From Ammoniphilus oxalaticus (GTDB lineage: Bacteria > Bacillota > Bacilli > Aneurinibacillales > RAOX-1): DNA of 64,000 nucleotides. Positions within the stretch are counted from its first letter, which is position 1. Each line of letters starts with the position of its first letter. Made by a program: the position numbers and the translations under genes. Under the pieces are notes generated by a model. That model worked only from the letters and a program-made list of their open reading frames with translations, searched no databases and was not told the origin of the DNA. The stretch lies in contig NZ_MCHY01000009.1 in the NCBI RefSeq assembly GCF_003609605.1, positions 156,074 to 220,073 on the forward strand, written 5' to 3'. Below are positions 44,587-55,007 of this stretch, piece by piece.

Positions 44587-44736
44587 TTAGCGAGTTTCAC
44601 GATGCGCAGTATGTCCATTGCAAAACTTGCAAAACTTCTTCATCTCAATGCGGTCAGGATGGTTGCGCTTATTCTTACCTGTGGTATAGTTACGTTGCTT
44701 ACACTCGGTGCACGCTAATGTTACGATTACCCGCAT
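44587..44736 (-). CDS. rpmG: Ribosomal protein L33 (zinc-binding form)
   Basis: 49 residues: [23 protein letters not shown] and, near the end, [14 protein letters not shown]. Two CxxC pairs show the zinc-containing (C+) paralogue. GGAGG lies 9 bases before the ATG. A sigma-A promoter lies upstream (44860-44889), and rpmG-secE-nusG should be one transcript. The gene is easy to miss because of its length. Confidence 0.92.
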   Translation of the reverse strand: MRVIVTLACTECKQRNYTTGKNKRNHPDRIEMKKFCKFCNGHTAHRETR

Positions 44737-45015
44737 GATGTTACACCTCCCACATTTAATCTCTAATCCCCTATTTCCGAAAAGGAATAGCCAAAAACCA
44801 CATTGTCTTTATGCTATATCAAAACGGGTAAAACCAGCTATTTACACAGCCACCCTCAAACTTTAGCACATCTCCTATTTTCATGTCAAGAAAAACGTCG
44901 AGACGTTTCAAAAGTGGTTTACTTCCTCTTCACTCGCAATTTTTAAGGGAGTCCTAGACCGCTCTAATGAACAGTATTAACCGGAATTCAATGTTTCAAA
45001 ACAATTCCAATAGAA
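44737..45015. other. Intergenic region between sigH and rpmG
   Basis: No gene on either strand. It holds the rpmG-secE-nusG promoter at 44860-44889 and otherwise AT-rich sequence; the sigH terminator closes its upstream side. Confidence 0.6.
44860..44889 (-). promoter_or_regulatory. Sigma-A promoter of rpmG-secE-nusG
   Basis: Minus-strand TTGACA (44884-44889) and TAAAGT (44860-44865) with an 18-base spacer, about 125 bases upstream of rpmG. Confidence 0.65.
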
Positions 45016-45054
45016 AAGGCATTATCTTTTTCTAAACGAAATTGATAATGCCTT
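45016..45054 (-). terminator. Terminator of sigH
   Basis: Stem AAGGCATTATC / GATAATGCCTT; on the minus strand it runs into TTCTATTG. The stem overlaps the sigH stop codon. Confidence 0.6.
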
Positions 45055-45706
45055 ATTTCAGTATCGTAATTTCCCTTATCTCTAAGTACTTTTCCAACTT
45101 CCTCTTCACTCGTTGCAAAGCATTGTCTATTGACTTTACATGTCTATCAAGATCCTCGGCAATCTCTTGATAGGAACGGCCATCCAAGTAGAGGACGAGT
45201 ACCTGACGTTCTAAATCACTTAAAATTTCGGCCATCTTGTCCTCGATGTCCGCAAACTTCTCCTGATTAATGATCAATTGTTCAGGATCTGTGACGCGAT
45301 GTCCAGAGATGACATCTAAAAGTGTTCTATCGGAATCTTCGTCATATATAGGTTTATCTAAAGAGATATAGGAATTCAACGGGATGTGCTTCTGACGCGT
45401 CGCTGTCTTAATCGCTGTAATAATCTGTCTCGTGATGCATAGTTCAGCAAAAGCTCTAAAAGAAGATAGCTTGTCTCCCCTAAAATCGCGAATCGCTTTA
45501 TATAACCCGATCATGCCCTCTTGCACGATGTCTTCTCGATCAGCGCCAATTAAAAAGTAAGACCTGGCTTTCGCTCTCACAAAATTTTTATACTTGTGGA
45601 TTAGATATTCTAATGCGTCTGATTCCCCACTTTTGACCATCTCAACCAAATCTTCATCTGGCATATATCCATAGGCTGAAGGCATATCCTTTAGGTCGGC
45701 ATTCAC
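45053..45706 (-). CDS. sigH: RNA polymerase sigma-H factor
   Basis: 217 residues. The transition-state and early-sporulation sigma factor. Region 2 (NFVRAKARSYFLIGADREDIVQEGMIGLYKAIRDFRGDKLSSFRAFAELCITRQIITAIKTA) and region 4 (LSDLERQVLVLYLDGRSYQEIAEDLDRHVKSIDNALQRVKRKLEKYL) match B. subtilis SigH closely. GTG 45706 is chosen: GGAGG lies 7 bases upstream and the length then equals the family; upstream starts add about 40 residues not seen in homologues. Followed by a terminator. Confidence 0.95.
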   Translation of the reverse strand: MNADLKDMPSAYGYMPDEDLVEMVKSGESDALEYLIHKYKNFVRAKARSYFLIGADREDIVQEGMIGLYKAIRDFRGDKLSSFRAFAELCITRQIITAIKTATRQKHIPLNSYISLDKPIYDEDSDRTLLDVISGHRVTDPEQLIINQEKFADIEDKMAEILSDLERQVLVLYLDGRSYQEIAEDLDRHVKSIDNALQRVKRKLEKYLEIREITILK

Positions 45707-45797
45707 TAGCATCCCTCCAGGCTCCGTAATAGCATTATATAAGCACTCTCTATTATACATTATGTAACCTGGAATCGTCAACTTAGACCGACTACCC

Positions 45798-46304
45798 TTA
45801 TTGTCGCCGCCACTTTTCAAATATTTCAGCAATTTCCCCTTTTAAAGGGATGCTTGTTCTAAGCGGTTCATACTTAATCTGCTGCGCTGTTTTACGAATC
45901 GACACCTTCGCCTTTTCAATATCTTCACGCAATTCTCTAGCTGATTTTCTTAAAGCTCCATATCCAAATGAAATCCTTTGTTCAGTATAGTCAGATGTCG
46001 CCACCGTAATCCTGACCTTTCTCGATCGCCACCTGTTGGCGAGCCGTTCAATCATCTCATCGGCTGTTTCATTTTCCTTTGTGTAATAAATGTCAACTTT
46101 ATACTTCTTTGTTTTTTTCCCCATGCCTGGTACCTGATGAGCGTCAAATACAACGAGAATTTTAGACCCAGAGTACACGCGATATTCCGATAATATCTCT
46201 AGTAACTGATCGCGAGCTCGGCCTAAGTCTCTCTTCTTATGCTCGGCTAGTTCAGGCCAGGCTCCTATCATATTGTAACCGTCAACGATAAGAAGCTCTT
46301 CCAT
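45798..46304 (-). CDS. rae1: NYN-domain endoribonuclease Rae1 (YacP)
   Basis: 168 residues. The NYN/PIN-like nuclease fold begins LLIVDGYNMIGAW (catalytic Asp) with VVFDAHQVPGM, YYTKENETADEMIERL and VATSDYTEQRI carrying further acidic residues. In Bacillus, Rae1 cleaves mRNA in the ribosome A site. It follows rlmB with 15 bases between. The N-terminal start is ATG with GAAAAGAA-type purine run; family position is conserved upstream of sigH. Confidence 0.92.
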   Translation of the reverse strand: MEELLIVDGYNMIGAWPELAEHKKRDLGRARDQLLEILSEYRVYSGSKILVVFDAHQVPGMGKKTKKYKVDIYYTKENETADEMIERLANRWRSRKVRITVATSDYTEQRISFGYGALRKSARELREDIEKAKVSIRKTAQQIKYEPLRTSIPLKGEIAEIFEKWRRQ

Positions 46305-46319
46305 TTCTTTTCTTTCCCA

Positions 46320-47072
46320 TCACACAGAAGCGTGAATAGGGCGCCTCTGCCTATATACTTCAAACATGAGCAATGCGCCGGCAACCGACGCGTTCAACGA
46401 AGTAACCTGACCAGCCATTGGCAAGCGAACTAAAAAGTCACAGTTATCCTTGACCAAACGACTGACCCCTTTTCCTTCACTTCCGATCACTAACCCGATC
46501 GGCATATCGAACTTCGCTTCTCGATAATCCTGTTCCCCAGCAGCATCCGCGCCAACAAACCAAACGCCTTGTTCTTTTAATTCCTCAATCGTTCGAGCAA
46601 TATTAGTCACACGAGCGACAGGGATATATTCCATCGCTCCCGCCGCGGCTTTAGCCACAGTAGATGTCAGACCAACCGCTCTTCTACGGGGAATGATAAT
46701 GCCATGAGCGCCAACAGCGTCAGCTGTCCGCATGATCGAACCTAGATTGTGCGGATCTTCAATCTCATCAAGAATTAGAATGAAAGGTTGCTCGTCTCTT
46801 TGTTTAGCTATATTCAGAATATCATCTACTTCAGCGTATGTGTAAGCTGCCACAAACGCAATTACACCCTGATGAGCTTCCCCTTTCGCAGTCATGTCCA
46901 ACTTTTTCTTAGGCACAAATTGGAGTTGGATTTTCGCTTCTTTGGCCATTTTCACCACTTGCGTGATCGAGCCTTTTTGAGAACCATCAGCAATCCAAAT
47001 CTTATTAATCGAACGTCCGGAACGCAGCGTTTCAAGAACCGGATTCCTGCCAACAATATACTCTTCATTCAT
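46320..47072 (-). CDS. rlmB: 23S rRNA Gm2251-type methyltransferase (RlmB/SpoU)
   Basis: About 250 residues. N-terminal L30e-like RNA-binding part (MNEEYIVGRNPVLETLRSGRSINKIWIADG) and a SPOUT knot domain: LDEIEDPHNLGSIMRTADAVGAHGIIIPRRRA (motif 1), IGLVIGSEGKGVSRLVKDNCDFLVRLPM (motif 2) and SLNASVAGALLMFEVYRQ (motif 3). Methylates a ribose in the peptidyl-transferase loop. It begins within the last codons of mrnC, so it is translationally coupled. Confidence 0.93.
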   Translation of the reverse strand: MNEEYIVGRNPVLETLRSGRSINKIWIADGSQKGSITQVVKMAKEAKIQLQFVPKKKLDMTAKGEAHQGVIAFVAAYTYAEVDDILNIAKQRDEQPFILILDEIEDPHNLGSIMRTADAVGAHGIIIPRRRAVGLTSTVAKAAAGAMEYIPVARVTNIARTIEELKEQGVWFVGADAAGEQDYREAKFDMPIGLVIGSEGKGVSRLVKDNCDFLVRLPMAGQVTSLNASVAGALLMFEVYRQRRPIHASV

Positions 47073-47487
47073 CGTTATCACCTACCTCGATTATTGCCAC
47101 TATTTTTTGCAACAATTCCTGTAACCGTTGTCGTTGGTCCGCTAAATAAAGATAGCCGAGCAAACACTCTAATCCAGAACTATTTCTATAATCCATAAGA
47201 TCTGTATTTTTAGGCGTTGTCCCTGACTTCGCGTTACGGCCCCGTTTAATAAACCAGGTTTCGTTTTCTGTTAGTTCATCTTTTAACTTTTGCAATGCGG
47301 CTGATTGCGCTTTAGCGGAAACGTAACGGGTAGCCTCTCGATGAAGTCGATGAGGCTTTCCCGCCTGTGTTTTTAATAAGTGCGCTCTAATATAAATTTC
47401 CAACACAGCGTCACCCATATAAGCTAAACTCAGCGGATTAAGCAACTTTGGATCAAAGTGAGGTTCTGTTTCATTTAGGAACATCAT
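47065..47487 (-). CDS. mrnC: Mini-ribonuclease III (MrnC)
   Basis: 140 residues: an RNase III catalytic domain without a double-strand RNA-binding domain. PLSLAYMGDAVLEIYIRAHLL holds the catalytic Asp, and SSGLECLLGYLYL is the second part of the active site. MrnC matures 23S rRNA ends in Bacillus. It lies one base from cysS and overlaps rlmB slightly, so cysS-mrnC-rlmB-rae1 form an operon. Confidence 0.93.
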   Translation of the reverse strand: MMFLNETEPHFDPKLLNPLSLAYMGDAVLEIYIRAHLLKTQAGKPHRLHREATRYVSAKAQSAALQKLKDELTENETWFIKRGRNAKSGTTPKNTDLMDYRNSSGLECLLGYLYLADQRQRLQELLQKIVAIIEVGDNDE

Positions 47488-47488
47488 C

Positions 47489-48883
47489 TTATTTCCTTCT
47501 CCACCTTACCCCTTGCGGCGTATCCTCTAACACAATCCCTTTTTCTATAAGCAAATCGCGAATCTCATCCGCGCGCGTGAAGTTTCGAGCTTTTCGGGCT
47601 TCTTCTCTCTCTTGGATCAAATCGTCGATCTCCTCAGCAAGCAACTCCTCATCCACGCCAACAAACGGCAATCCCAATACGTCACCAAACTCTTGAAAAA
47701 GATCTAAATACATCTCAATACCCGCAATCGATACTTTCGAGTTACGTAAATATTGATTCGCCTCTCTAACCCATTCAAACACAACAGCTAATGCGTCAGC
47801 CGTATTAAAATCATCATCCATCGCTTCGATAAATTTATCGCGATAGATTGCTTGTTTTTCGATATTTAAATCGGTATCACTTGTTGCCGCTTGCTTCCTA
47901 TGTTGCAAGTTACTGATCGCAGTAATGACTCGATCCCACCCACTTCTCGCTTGCTCTAACAACGCTTCACTGAAATTGATCGGATTCCGATAATGGGCGC
48001 TTAACATAAAGAAACGAATGATGCGCGGAGGGATGCTCTCCCTAATATCTTTCACCAATACAAAATTACCCAGCGACTTTGACATCTTTTCATTTTCTAT
48101 ATTAATATACCCGTTATGCATCCAATATTTCGCCATAGCCTGTTCAGTCAATGCCTCTGTCTGAGCAATTTCATTTTCGTGATGCGGGAAAATAAGATCA
48201 TGACCGCCGCCATGAATATCAAAGCTCTCCCCAAGATACTTCCTCGACATCGCTGAGCATTCGATGTGCCAACCAGGCCTTCCTTTCCCCCACGGACTTT
48301 CCCAGGAAATTTCGCCAGCCTTCGCATCCTTCCACAAAGCAAAGTCTAATGGGTTATCTTTTTGTTCATTAATGGCAATACGCGCCCCAGAACGAAGCTC
48401 GTCAATATTTTGATGCGATAACTTTCCATAATCATCGAACTTGTCTGTGCGGTAATAAACATCTCCATCGGATTCATAGGCATAGCCCTTCTCGATCAAT
48501 CCTTCAATAAATGCAATGATCTCCTCAATATGTTCCGATACACGCGGATGCTTGGTCGCTTCTTTTACGTTTAACGCCTTTACGTCATTCATATAAGCTT
48601 CAATAAAGCGGTCAGCAACTTGCGGCACGGTTAAGCCCGTCTCCTCTGCTTTTTGAATCAGTTTATCATCAACATCTGTAAAGTTGAGGATATACGTCAC
48701 TTCATAATTTCGATACTCCAAATACCTTCGAATGACGTCAAAAACTATGGCAGGCCTGGCGTTACCGATATGAATATAGTTATACACCGTCGGACCGCAA
48801 ACATACATCCTTACTTTGCCGGGCTCCAAAGGAATGAAATCCTCTTTCTTTCGAGTTAATGTGTTAAATATTTGAATCGCCAT
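47489..48883 (-). CDS. cysS: Cysteinyl-tRNA synthetase
   Basis: 464 residues, class I synthetase. Marks: [24 protein letters not shown] (HIGH-type motif), a zinc site involving Cys and His residues near [15 protein letters not shown] and HHENE, and KMSKSLGNF (KMSKS motif). ATG 48883 ([16 protein letters not shown]) follows the family start; the GGAGG site is 13 bases away, which is long. It is preceded by a Cys T-box and starts the operon through rae1. Confidence 0.96.
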   Translation of the reverse strand: MAIQIFNTLTRKKEDFIPLEPGKVRMYVCGPTVYNYIHIGNARPAIVFDVIRRYLEYRNYEVTYILNFTDVDDKLIQKAEETGLTVPQVADRFIEAYMNDVKALNVKEATKHPRVSEHIEEIIAFIEGLIEKGYAYESDGDVYYRTDKFDDYGKLSHQNIDELRSGARIAINEQKDNPLDFALWKDAKAGEISWESPWGKGRPGWHIECSAMSRKYLGESFDIHGGGHDLIFPHHENEIAQTEALTEQAMAKYWMHNGYINIENEKMSKSLGNFVLVKDIRESIPPRIIRFFMLSAHYRNPINFSEALLEQARSGWDRVITAISNLQHRKQAATSDTDLNIEKQAIYRDKFIEAMDDDFNTADALAVVFEWVREANQYLRNSKVSIAGIEMYLDLFQEFGDVLGLPFVGVDEELLAEEIDDLIQEREEARKARNFTRADEIRDLLIEKGIVLEDTPQGVRWRRK

Positions 48884-48931
48884 TATTTTTCGAATGCCTC
48901 CTTCATATACATTTAACGCTTTATTTAGATG

Positions 48932-49190
48932 CAAAAAACCGTCCCCAAAGCCTTGGCTTCAGAGACGGTTTACCCGCGGTTCCACTCTGCTTAGAGACTG
49001 CTACGCGCAACAGCTCCCGCTTGAATACCCAGATAACGGTAGGTCAACCGTATCTTGCCTAATCACCCTCATCGGATTTTCAACAATCGGCTCCCAGGGG
49101 CACTTCCAAGAAGATAGTCCGAGCTGCTCTCAGCCATAGGCCAGCCCTTTCTGTATCGACTTATTCCGTCTTGTACTTCTCCTGTTCTTC
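48932..49190 (-). promoter_or_regulatory. Cysteine T-box riboswitch upstream of cysS
   Basis: The minus strand has the T-box core AGAGTGGAACCGCGGG near 48970-48990, a terminator with AAACCGTC / GACGGTTT arms and a TTTTTT tail (48932-48972), and a TGC triplet at 49100-49102 (in GAAGTGCCCC) that fits a cysteine specifier. It fills the whole gap between gltX and cysS. Confidence 0.9.
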
Positions 49191-49214
49191 ACCTTTATTT
49201 TATATATTCTATAC

Positions 49215-50681
49215 CTACTCAGTTTGCGACAAAAATGAGTTTAGGCGATTCACGACGGCTTCTTTCCCCAATAATGAAATCGTTTCATTCAGGTCTCGTC
49301 CTTGTGTCTGTCCTGTAGTGACGACACGAACAGGCATAAATAATGCCTTCCCCTTTAAACCAGTCGACTTTTGCGTGTTTTTCAACGCTTGTTTAATTTC
49401 CTCCGCATTAAACTCGGTGGTTCCTTGTAATTCATCCATAAAGGCCTTTAACACGGTAGACGCCTGTTCCTCAGACAATACCGATGTTGCCTTCTCATCA
49501 TATTTTATCTCATCCTTAAAGAAAAGAGAAGCGAGTTCAATAATTTCCGCTCCATATGATAGCTGTTCTTGATAAAGCGAGACAAGCCGGGTGACCCAAT
49601 CCAACTGATCCATCGTTGGCTCCTCAGAAGCATATCCAGCTGCTTGCAGATGCGGCAAGCATAACGCAACGACGCGTTCGATCGGTTGCTGTTTCATATA
49701 ATGATTGTTCATCCAATTAAGTTTCTCACGGTCAAAAACGGAGGGAGATCTAGAAATACGAGACAAGCTAAATTGTTCGATTAGCTGCTGCTTTGTAAAG
49801 ATCTCCTCTTCCGCCTCTGGCGCCCAACCAAGCAATACCAAGAAGTTAAGCATCGCTTCCGGAAGATAACCTAAGTCTTGATATTGTTCCAAAAATTGCA
49901 CAATTGATTCGTCTCGTTTACTCATCTTTTGCCGATCTTCATTAAAAATGAGCGCCACATGGGCAAATTCAGGAGCTTCAAAGCCAAGCGCCTCATAAAT
50001 CATCAGCTGCCTAGGCGTATTAGATAAATGTTCGTCGCCGCGAATGACGTGAGAAATACGCATTAAATGATCATCAATCGTAACCGCAAAGTTATACGTA
50101 GGCGCCCCATCTGGGCGAACAATCACAAAATCTCCAGTGCCATTCGAATCAAACGACACATTGCCGCGAATCAAATCTTTAACGACATAATGCCGATCTT
50201 CCACCACACGAAAACGAATCGAAGCCGAACGTCCAGCTTCTCGATATTGTTCCTTTTGCTCCGACGTTAAGTGACGACAGGTTCCCGCATATTTCGGCGT
50301 TTCCCCTTTCGATAACTGCTGTTCTCTTTGTTTCTCCAATTCCTCCGTCGTACAAAAGCATTCGTAAGCTCGTCCCGCTTCAAGTAATTGATCAATATAC
50401 TGCTGATAGATGTCAACCCGATCCATCGAACGATACGGGCCATAATCCCCGCCAACATCGACGCTTTCATCCCACTCGACACCGAGCCACCGCAAACTAC
50501 TTAATAGTTTCTCTTCCGCGCGCGCTACGTTGCGCTGACGGTCTGTATCTTCAATCCGAACAATAAATTTCCCGCCGCGATTACGGGCAAATAAATAATT
50601 AAATAAAGCGGAGCGGGCCCCCCCTATATGTAAATGTCCTGTTGGACTCGGAGCGAACCGCACCCGAACGTCTTGGGCCAT
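49215..50681 (-). CDS. gltX: Glutamyl-tRNA synthetase
   Basis: 488 residues, class I. RVRFAPSPTGHLHIGGARSALFNYL carries the HIGH-type motif and KMSKRDESIVQFLEQY the KMSKS-type motif. Start MAQDVRVRF at 50681 after an AAGGATG site; upstream codons are not conserved. In Bacillus the next gene is cysE, but here cysS follows directly behind a T-box. Probably non-discriminating enzyme charging tRNA-Gln as well (inference). Confidence 0.96.
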   Translation of the reverse strand: MAQDVRVRFAPSPTGHLHIGGARSALFNYLFARNRGGKFIVRIEDTDRQRNVARAEEKLLSSLRWLGVEWDESVDVGGDYGPYRSMDRVDIYQQYIDQLLEAGRAYECFCTTEELEKQREQQLSKGETPKYAGTCRHLTSEQKEQYREAGRSASIRFRVVEDRHYVVKDLIRGNVSFDSNGTGDFVIVRPDGAPTYNFAVTIDDHLMRISHVIRGDEHLSNTPRQLMIYEALGFEAPEFAHVALIFNEDRQKMSKRDESIVQFLEQYQDLGYLPEAMLNFLVLLGWAPEAEEEIFTKQQLIEQFSLSRISRSPSVFDREKLNWMNNHYMKQQPIERVVALCLPHLQAAGYASEEPTMDQLDWVTRLVSLYQEQLSYGAEIIELASLFFKDEIKYDEKATSVLSEEQASTVLKAFMDELQGTTEFNAEEIKQALKNTQKSTGLKGKALFMPVRVVTTGQTQGRDLNETISLLGKEAVVNRLNSFLSQTE

Positions 50682-50735
50682 TGAAACACACCATCCTTCT
50701 ATCTTATCAAAAAAATTATAGCGCAAACTGAATTT

Positions 50736-51218
50736 TTATGCGTTTTCTTTGCCTAGTAGAACAACAGCCAAGGCGGCAATCCCTTCTTCCCTGCCCACAA
50801 AACCTAGCTTCTCTGTCGTTGTTGCCTTGATGTTCACTTGTTCGATTTCAACTTTCAAAAGTTGGGCAATGATCGTCTGCATTTGCGGTATGTACGGCAA
50901 CATTTTAGGCCTTTCAGCCATAATTGTACAATCAATATTGATCACGCGAAAATCCTTTTCGCTCATTAATTCAACCACTTTACTTAATAACACTTTACTA
51001 TCTGCGTCTTTGTACGCTTCATCTGTATCAGGAAAATGTTTTCCGATATCCCCTTCCCCGATTGCCCCTAAAATCGCATCGCTAACAACGTGCAATAATA
51101 CATCCGCATCCGAATGACCGAGCAGTCCTCGATCATAAGGAATATGCGCGCCGCCAATGATTAAATCACGATCTTCAGCAAAGCGATGGACATCGAAGCC
51201 TTGTCCAATTCGTAACAT
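50736..51218 (-). CDS. ispF: 2-C-methyl-D-erythritol 2,4-cyclodiphosphate synthase
   Basis: 160 residues. Makes MEcPP in the MEP isoprenoid pathway. [64 protein letters not shown] contains the metal-binding Asp and His residues; [24 protein letters not shown] closes the protein. Adjacent to ispD (5 bases apart), consistent with consecutive pathway steps. Confidence 0.96.
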   Translation of the reverse strand: MLRIGQGFDVHRFAEDRDLIIGGAHIPYDRGLLGHSDADVLLHVVSDAILGAIGEGDIGKHFPDTDEAYKDADSKVLLSKVVELMSEKDFRVINIDCTIMAERPKMLPYIPQMQTIIAQLLKVEIEQVNIKATTTEKLGFVGREEGIAALAVVLLGKENA

Positions 51219-51223
51219 GATGC

Positions 51224-51901
51224 CTATCCCCTTCTTTGCTCCAATATAGTTTCACCAAGTTTTAAATCTTCCGGCGTCGTCAGCTTTATGTTTGTATACT
51301 CGCCTTCAACCAATACGACGCGGTGACCTTGCCACTCCATCAGCATTGAATCATCAGTCCCAACAAAGCCTTTATCTTGAGCCTGTTGATGGGCCGTTAA
51401 GATCGTGGAAAGACGAAAAGCTTGTGGGGTTTGCGCGGCCCACAAGCTTTGGCGAGGCGGCGTTGATTCCACCACGCCTTCGCCATTCACGATTTTAATT
51501 GTATCTTTCACTGGAACTGCCGGAACCGCCCCACCTTCTTCTCGCGCGCTGGCCATGATCTTTTCAATTAACTTCCGGGATGGAAAAGGCCTTGCCGCAT
51601 CATGAATCAGAACAAATTCAACATTTTTTAACACTTTCAATCCGTACCATACACTCTGTTGCCGTTCAGCTCCGCCCGCGATGACACGCAGCGGAGCAAT
51701 ATCAGCAAGCATTTGTTCGGTTCGGACAATATCTTCTTCATTCGTCACAACGACAATTTCCTTTATTTGTGGAATTTGTGTAAATAATTGCGCCGAACGA
51801 AATAAAACTGGTTTACCTTGTATTGATATAAATTGTTTTTTATCCGAAGCGCCCATCCGGGTTCCCTGTCCAGCCGCGGCAATAATTACACCAAAACTCA
51901 C
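51224..51901 (-). CDS. ispD: 2-C-methyl-D-erythritol 4-phosphate cytidylyltransferase
   Basis: 225 residues. Adds CMP to methylerythritol phosphate in the MEP pathway. [37 protein letters not shown] is the nucleotide-binding start; [12 protein letters not shown] and [16 protein letters not shown] are family marks. In one unit with yacL upstream and ispF downstream. Confidence 0.96.
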   Translation of the reverse strand: MSFGVIIAAAGQGTRMGASDKKQFISIQGKPVLFRSAQLFTQIPQIKEIVVVTNEEDIVRTEQMLADIAPLRVIAGGAERQQSVWYGLKVLKNVEFVLIHDAARPFPSRKLIEKIMASAREEGGAVPAVPVKDTIKIVNGEGVVESTPPRQSLWAAQTPQAFRLSTILTAHQQAQDKGFVGTDDSMLMEWQGHRVVLVEGEYTNIKLTTPEDLKLGETILEQRRG

Positions 51902-51929
51902 AACTATTCTCCTCTTTCATCTAACCGTT

Positions 51930-53024
51930 TCATTGGGCCTTTTCCAACATTTTGGGTTTCGCAAAAATCATTCGACCAGCCGACGTCTGCAATACACTTG
52001 TTACTAGTACGTCGATATGACTTCCGATGTAGTCTCTGCCCCCTTCAACGACGATCATAGTCCCATCATCAAGATAGGCAACACCTTGCCCGTGTTCTTT
52101 TCCATCCTTGATCAATTGAACATTCATTTCCTCGCCAGGCAGAACAACTGGCTTCACCGCATTGGCTAGATCATTTATATTTAGTACGGGCACACCTTGC
52201 AATTCGCACACTTTATTTAAATTAAAATCATTTGTAACGACTTTCCCAGAAGTGACTTTCGCCAACCTGACCAGTTTGCTATCTACTTCCTGAATATCTT
52301 CAAAATCTCGTTCTTCAATGATCACTTTAACTTTTAATTCTTTTTGAATACGATTTAAAATATCTAGCCCTCGACGACCCCGATTTCGCTTAAGGACATC
52401 CGAGGAATCGGCAATATGTTGCAATTCTTCAAGCACAAACTGTGGGATTACGAGCGCCCCTTCGATAAAACCCGTTTTGCATATATCAGCGATTCTTCCA
52501 TCGATGATCACACTTGTATCCAAAATTTTATAATCGCCGCTCTTGGCTTTATTAGCCAACTCTTCTTTCTTATGCTTCGACAACTTACCGATAGAAAATA
52601 CAGAAATCAATTCATCCCGTTTGTGAATTCCCACCTGAAACCCCATATATCCTAACACACATGATAAGACGATAGGCAGAAAATCTCCGACGACTGACAA
52701 CGGAATGTAGCTGAGCGGTAAGAATAGTAAAAATGCAACAATAAGACCAATGATAAGACCCATAGCGCCAAATAAGATATCTGTAATCGGCAACTTCAAT
52801 AAAGCTTCTTCTCCCCAGCGAACAGCCCTCAAAATGTGATCAGCCAACCACGCTGAAAAAAGAAAGAACAATATTGCCCCAAACGCTGCCCCAATATAAG
52901 ATCCTATCGCTGTCCCCCCCATATTTAAATAGGGATCCAAAAATAGGAATAGAGTTGAACCAAAACGATAACCAAGCGCGCCTCCAATAATTGTAATCAA
53001 CAGTTGAACAATTCTTCTTACCAT
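51930..53024 (-). CDS. yacL: PIN/TRAM-domain membrane protein (YacL)
   Basis: 364 residues. Four N-terminal helices (about 1-110) are followed by a PIN nuclease domain (KILDTSVIIDGRIADICKTGFIEGALVIPQFVLEELQHIADSSD, GRRGLDILNRIQ, VTNDFNLNKVCEL) and a TRAM domain (GEEMNVQLIKDGKEHGQGVAYLDDGTMIVVEGG). ATG 53024 follows GGAGG by 7 bases. Conserved between disA and ispD in Firmicutes; the substrate is unknown, possibly RNA. Confidence 0.92.
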   Translation of the reverse strand: MVRRIVQLLITIIGGALGYRFGSTLFLFLDPYLNMGGTAIGSYIGAAFGAILFFLFSAWLADHILRAVRWGEEALLKLPITDILFGAMGLIIGLIVAFLLFLPLSYIPLSVVGDFLPIVLSCVLGYMGFQVGIHKRDELISVFSIGKLSKHKKEELANKAKSGDYKILDTSVIIDGRIADICKTGFIEGALVIPQFVLEELQHIADSSDVLKRNRGRRGLDILNRIQKELKVKVIIEERDFEDIQEVDSKLVRLAKVTSGKVVTNDFNLNKVCELQGVPVLNINDLANAVKPVVLPGEEMNVQLIKDGKEHGQGVAYLDDGTMIVVEGGRDYIGSHIDVLVTSVLQTSAGRMIFAKPKMLEKAQ

Positions 53025-53108
53025 TCCTTCACCTCCTCTCCCCATTATTGACCAACTATCTGAATAAAAACCAATTTATCAATTTTTCGATCTAGCGAAT
53101 AGGAATTT

Positions 53109-53852
53109 CTACAATGTGGAGTCATTAATGACGTGTTCCTCTTCATTCTTTTCCAAACTCTTGTTGCCTTTCCACCTCAAATGATCGATACTTTTTTTAA
53201 CTCCATACAAGGCGTACAAGACTAAGGGAATCGAAACAACCTTCGGAAGTTGAGTAGGAAACAAGTAACCAAGGAAAGCAACACTCACAATTAAAATCGG
53301 CACAACCCAAATTGTGGCCTTTGGAACACCGACCTTTTTAAAATTCGGATACTTAACCCTTGAAACCATTAAGTATGCTAACATCAACATGGTTAACACA
53401 AGATAAGGCGGCGGAAAAGAATTGTGATACAACGCAAGCGTAGCTAAGGCGCCCCCAGCCGCTGTAATTGGCAAACCAACAAAATAGCCTGTTTTACCGC
53501 TTGATTGGATATTAAAGCGAGCCAAACGAAGCGCGCCACAGATCGGAAACACACCAATACTAATAACACCTAACATACCTAACTCTTGTAGAGCTGCGGC
53601 ATAAATAATCAAAGCGGGCGCCACGCCAAAAGTGACGAGATCAGATAAAGAATCTAATTGTTTCCCAAATTCGCTTTGGGCGTTAAGCAATCTCGCCATT
53701 CTTCCGTCTAGGCCGTCTAGGGCCATCCCGAGTATCACCAGAATTGCCGCATATTCAACATACTGATAACCATCTTGGAAAGCTAACAAAATAGCCATGA
53801 CACCAAGAAACAGGTTACTAATCGTCAACATATTTGGTATTGCTTTTACCAT
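53109..53852 (-). CDS. pssA: CDP-diacylglycerol-serine O-phosphatidyltransferase
   Basis: 247 residues. Membrane enzyme making phosphatidylserine, the precursor of phosphatidylethanolamine. The CDP-alcohol transferase motif DGLDGRMARLLNAQSEFGKQLDSLSD (D-x2-DG-x2-AR-x8-G-x3-D-x3-D) is complete. About six helices. It is inserted between disA and yacL, which are neighbours in B. subtilis. Start ATG after GGGAGG at about 9 bases. Confidence 0.93.
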   Translation of the reverse strand: MVKAIPNMLTISNLFLGVMAILLAFQDGYQYVEYAAILVILGMALDGLDGRMARLLNAQSEFGKQLDSLSDLVTFGVAPALIIYAAALQELGMLGVISIGVFPICGALRLARFNIQSSGKTGYFVGLPITAAGGALATLALYHNSFPPPYLVLTMLMLAYLMVSRVKYPNFKKVGVPKATIWVVPILIVSVAFLGYLFPTQLPKVVSIPLVLYALYGVKKSIDHLRWKGNKSLEKNEEEHVINDSTL

Positions 53853-53922
53853 GCTGAGCTGACCTCCCTTTAGGTCTCCCTATACCATACGTAAGTAAAG
53901 GATCCTAGGTTTCATTTTTAAC

Positions 53923-55002
53923 TTAAATGTGCCGATCGATAAAAACTTGCTCTTGAATTCGTTTCAAACCTTCACGAATCGCGCGGGCTCGAACTTCGCC
54001 GATCCCTTCAACTTCATCTAATTCCTCAATCGTGGCCATCATAACCTCAGGTAGATTGCCAAACTTATCGATCAAATTTTGCACAATGGTTGTCGGCAAA
54101 CGCGGAATCTTGCTTAATATGCGATAGCCTTTCGGCGAAGCGGGCTCTTCTTGGATATTAATATTCCCTGGATAGCCTAGTTCGCGAACAATGTGGTGAT
54201 AATCTAACAACTCATCGGAGGACAGCTTCTTCATTTCTTCTAGCACATTCTCAGCGTAAAAGCGTTCAGGATTTGAACTATAATCTTGAATGAGATGACA
54301 GGCTTCTACTTCAATATTGCCCACTAATTCCTCTAATTGCATACTAATTAAACGGCCTTCCGCGCCAAGTTCATTAATATAGTTATTGATTTCAGTTTTA
54401 ATTCGCAATACCATTTCAATTCTTTGCATCACTAAGACAACTTCATGCAGCGTAACCAATTCCTCAAACTCCAACGCGCCCAAATTAGTCATCGCTTGAT
54501 CTAAGACAGACTTGTATTTCTCCAATGTTTGAATCGCTTGGTTTGCCTTTGTCAAAATAACCCCAATATCTTTTAAGGCATAACGAAAATTCCCTTGGTA
54601 GAGAGTGATGATATTTCTTCTTTGCGAGATAGAGATTACTAAATGGCCCGTTTGTTTAGCGGTGCGCTCCGCCGTTCGGTGACGAATCCCTGTCTCCCTG
54701 GAAAAGATAGATGATTCCGGCACAAGTTGTGTATTGGCGTACAAAATCTTTCTTCCATCATCGCTTACGATGATGGCCCCATCCATTTTTGCCAATTCAT
54801 AAAGATAAGCGGGCGTAAATTCACAATTGATAAAAAAACCGCCATCTACCAAATCCATCACATCCTGGCTCTGGCCGACAACGATTAAAGCGCCCGTTTT
54901 AGCCCGCAGCACATTCTCAAGACCTTCTCTAAATTGGGTTCCCGGGGCGACAAACCGTAAAATTCGACTAACCGATGGCTCGATATCTTTCATCTCACTC
55001 AT
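53923..55002 (-). CDS. disA: DNA-integrity scanning diadenylate cyclase
   Basis: 359 residues. Makes c-di-AMP while scanning DNA for branched structures. The DAC domain shows [17 protein letters not shown] (DGA motif) and [15 protein letters not shown] (RHR motif). The C-terminal helix-hairpin-helix part ends [27 protein letters not shown]. It is 5 bases behind radA, which controls DisA activity. Confidence 0.96.
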   Translation of the reverse strand: MSEMKDIEPSVSRILRFVAPGTQFREGLENVLRAKTGALIVVGQSQDVMDLVDGGFFINCEFTPAYLYELAKMDGAIIVSDDGRKILYANTQLVPESSIFSRETGIRHRTAERTAKQTGHLVISISQRRNIITLYQGNFRYALKDIGVILTKANQAIQTLEKYKSVLDQAMTNLGALEFEELVTLHEVVLVMQRIEMVLRIKTEINNYINELGAEGRLISMQLEELVGNIEVEACHLIQDYSSNPERFYAENVLEEMKKLSSDELLDYHHIVRELGYPGNINIQEEPASPKGYRILSKIPRLPTTIVQNLIDKFGNLPEVMMATIEELDEVEGIGEVRARAIREGLKRIQEQVFIDRHI

Positions 55003-55007
55003 CCACT

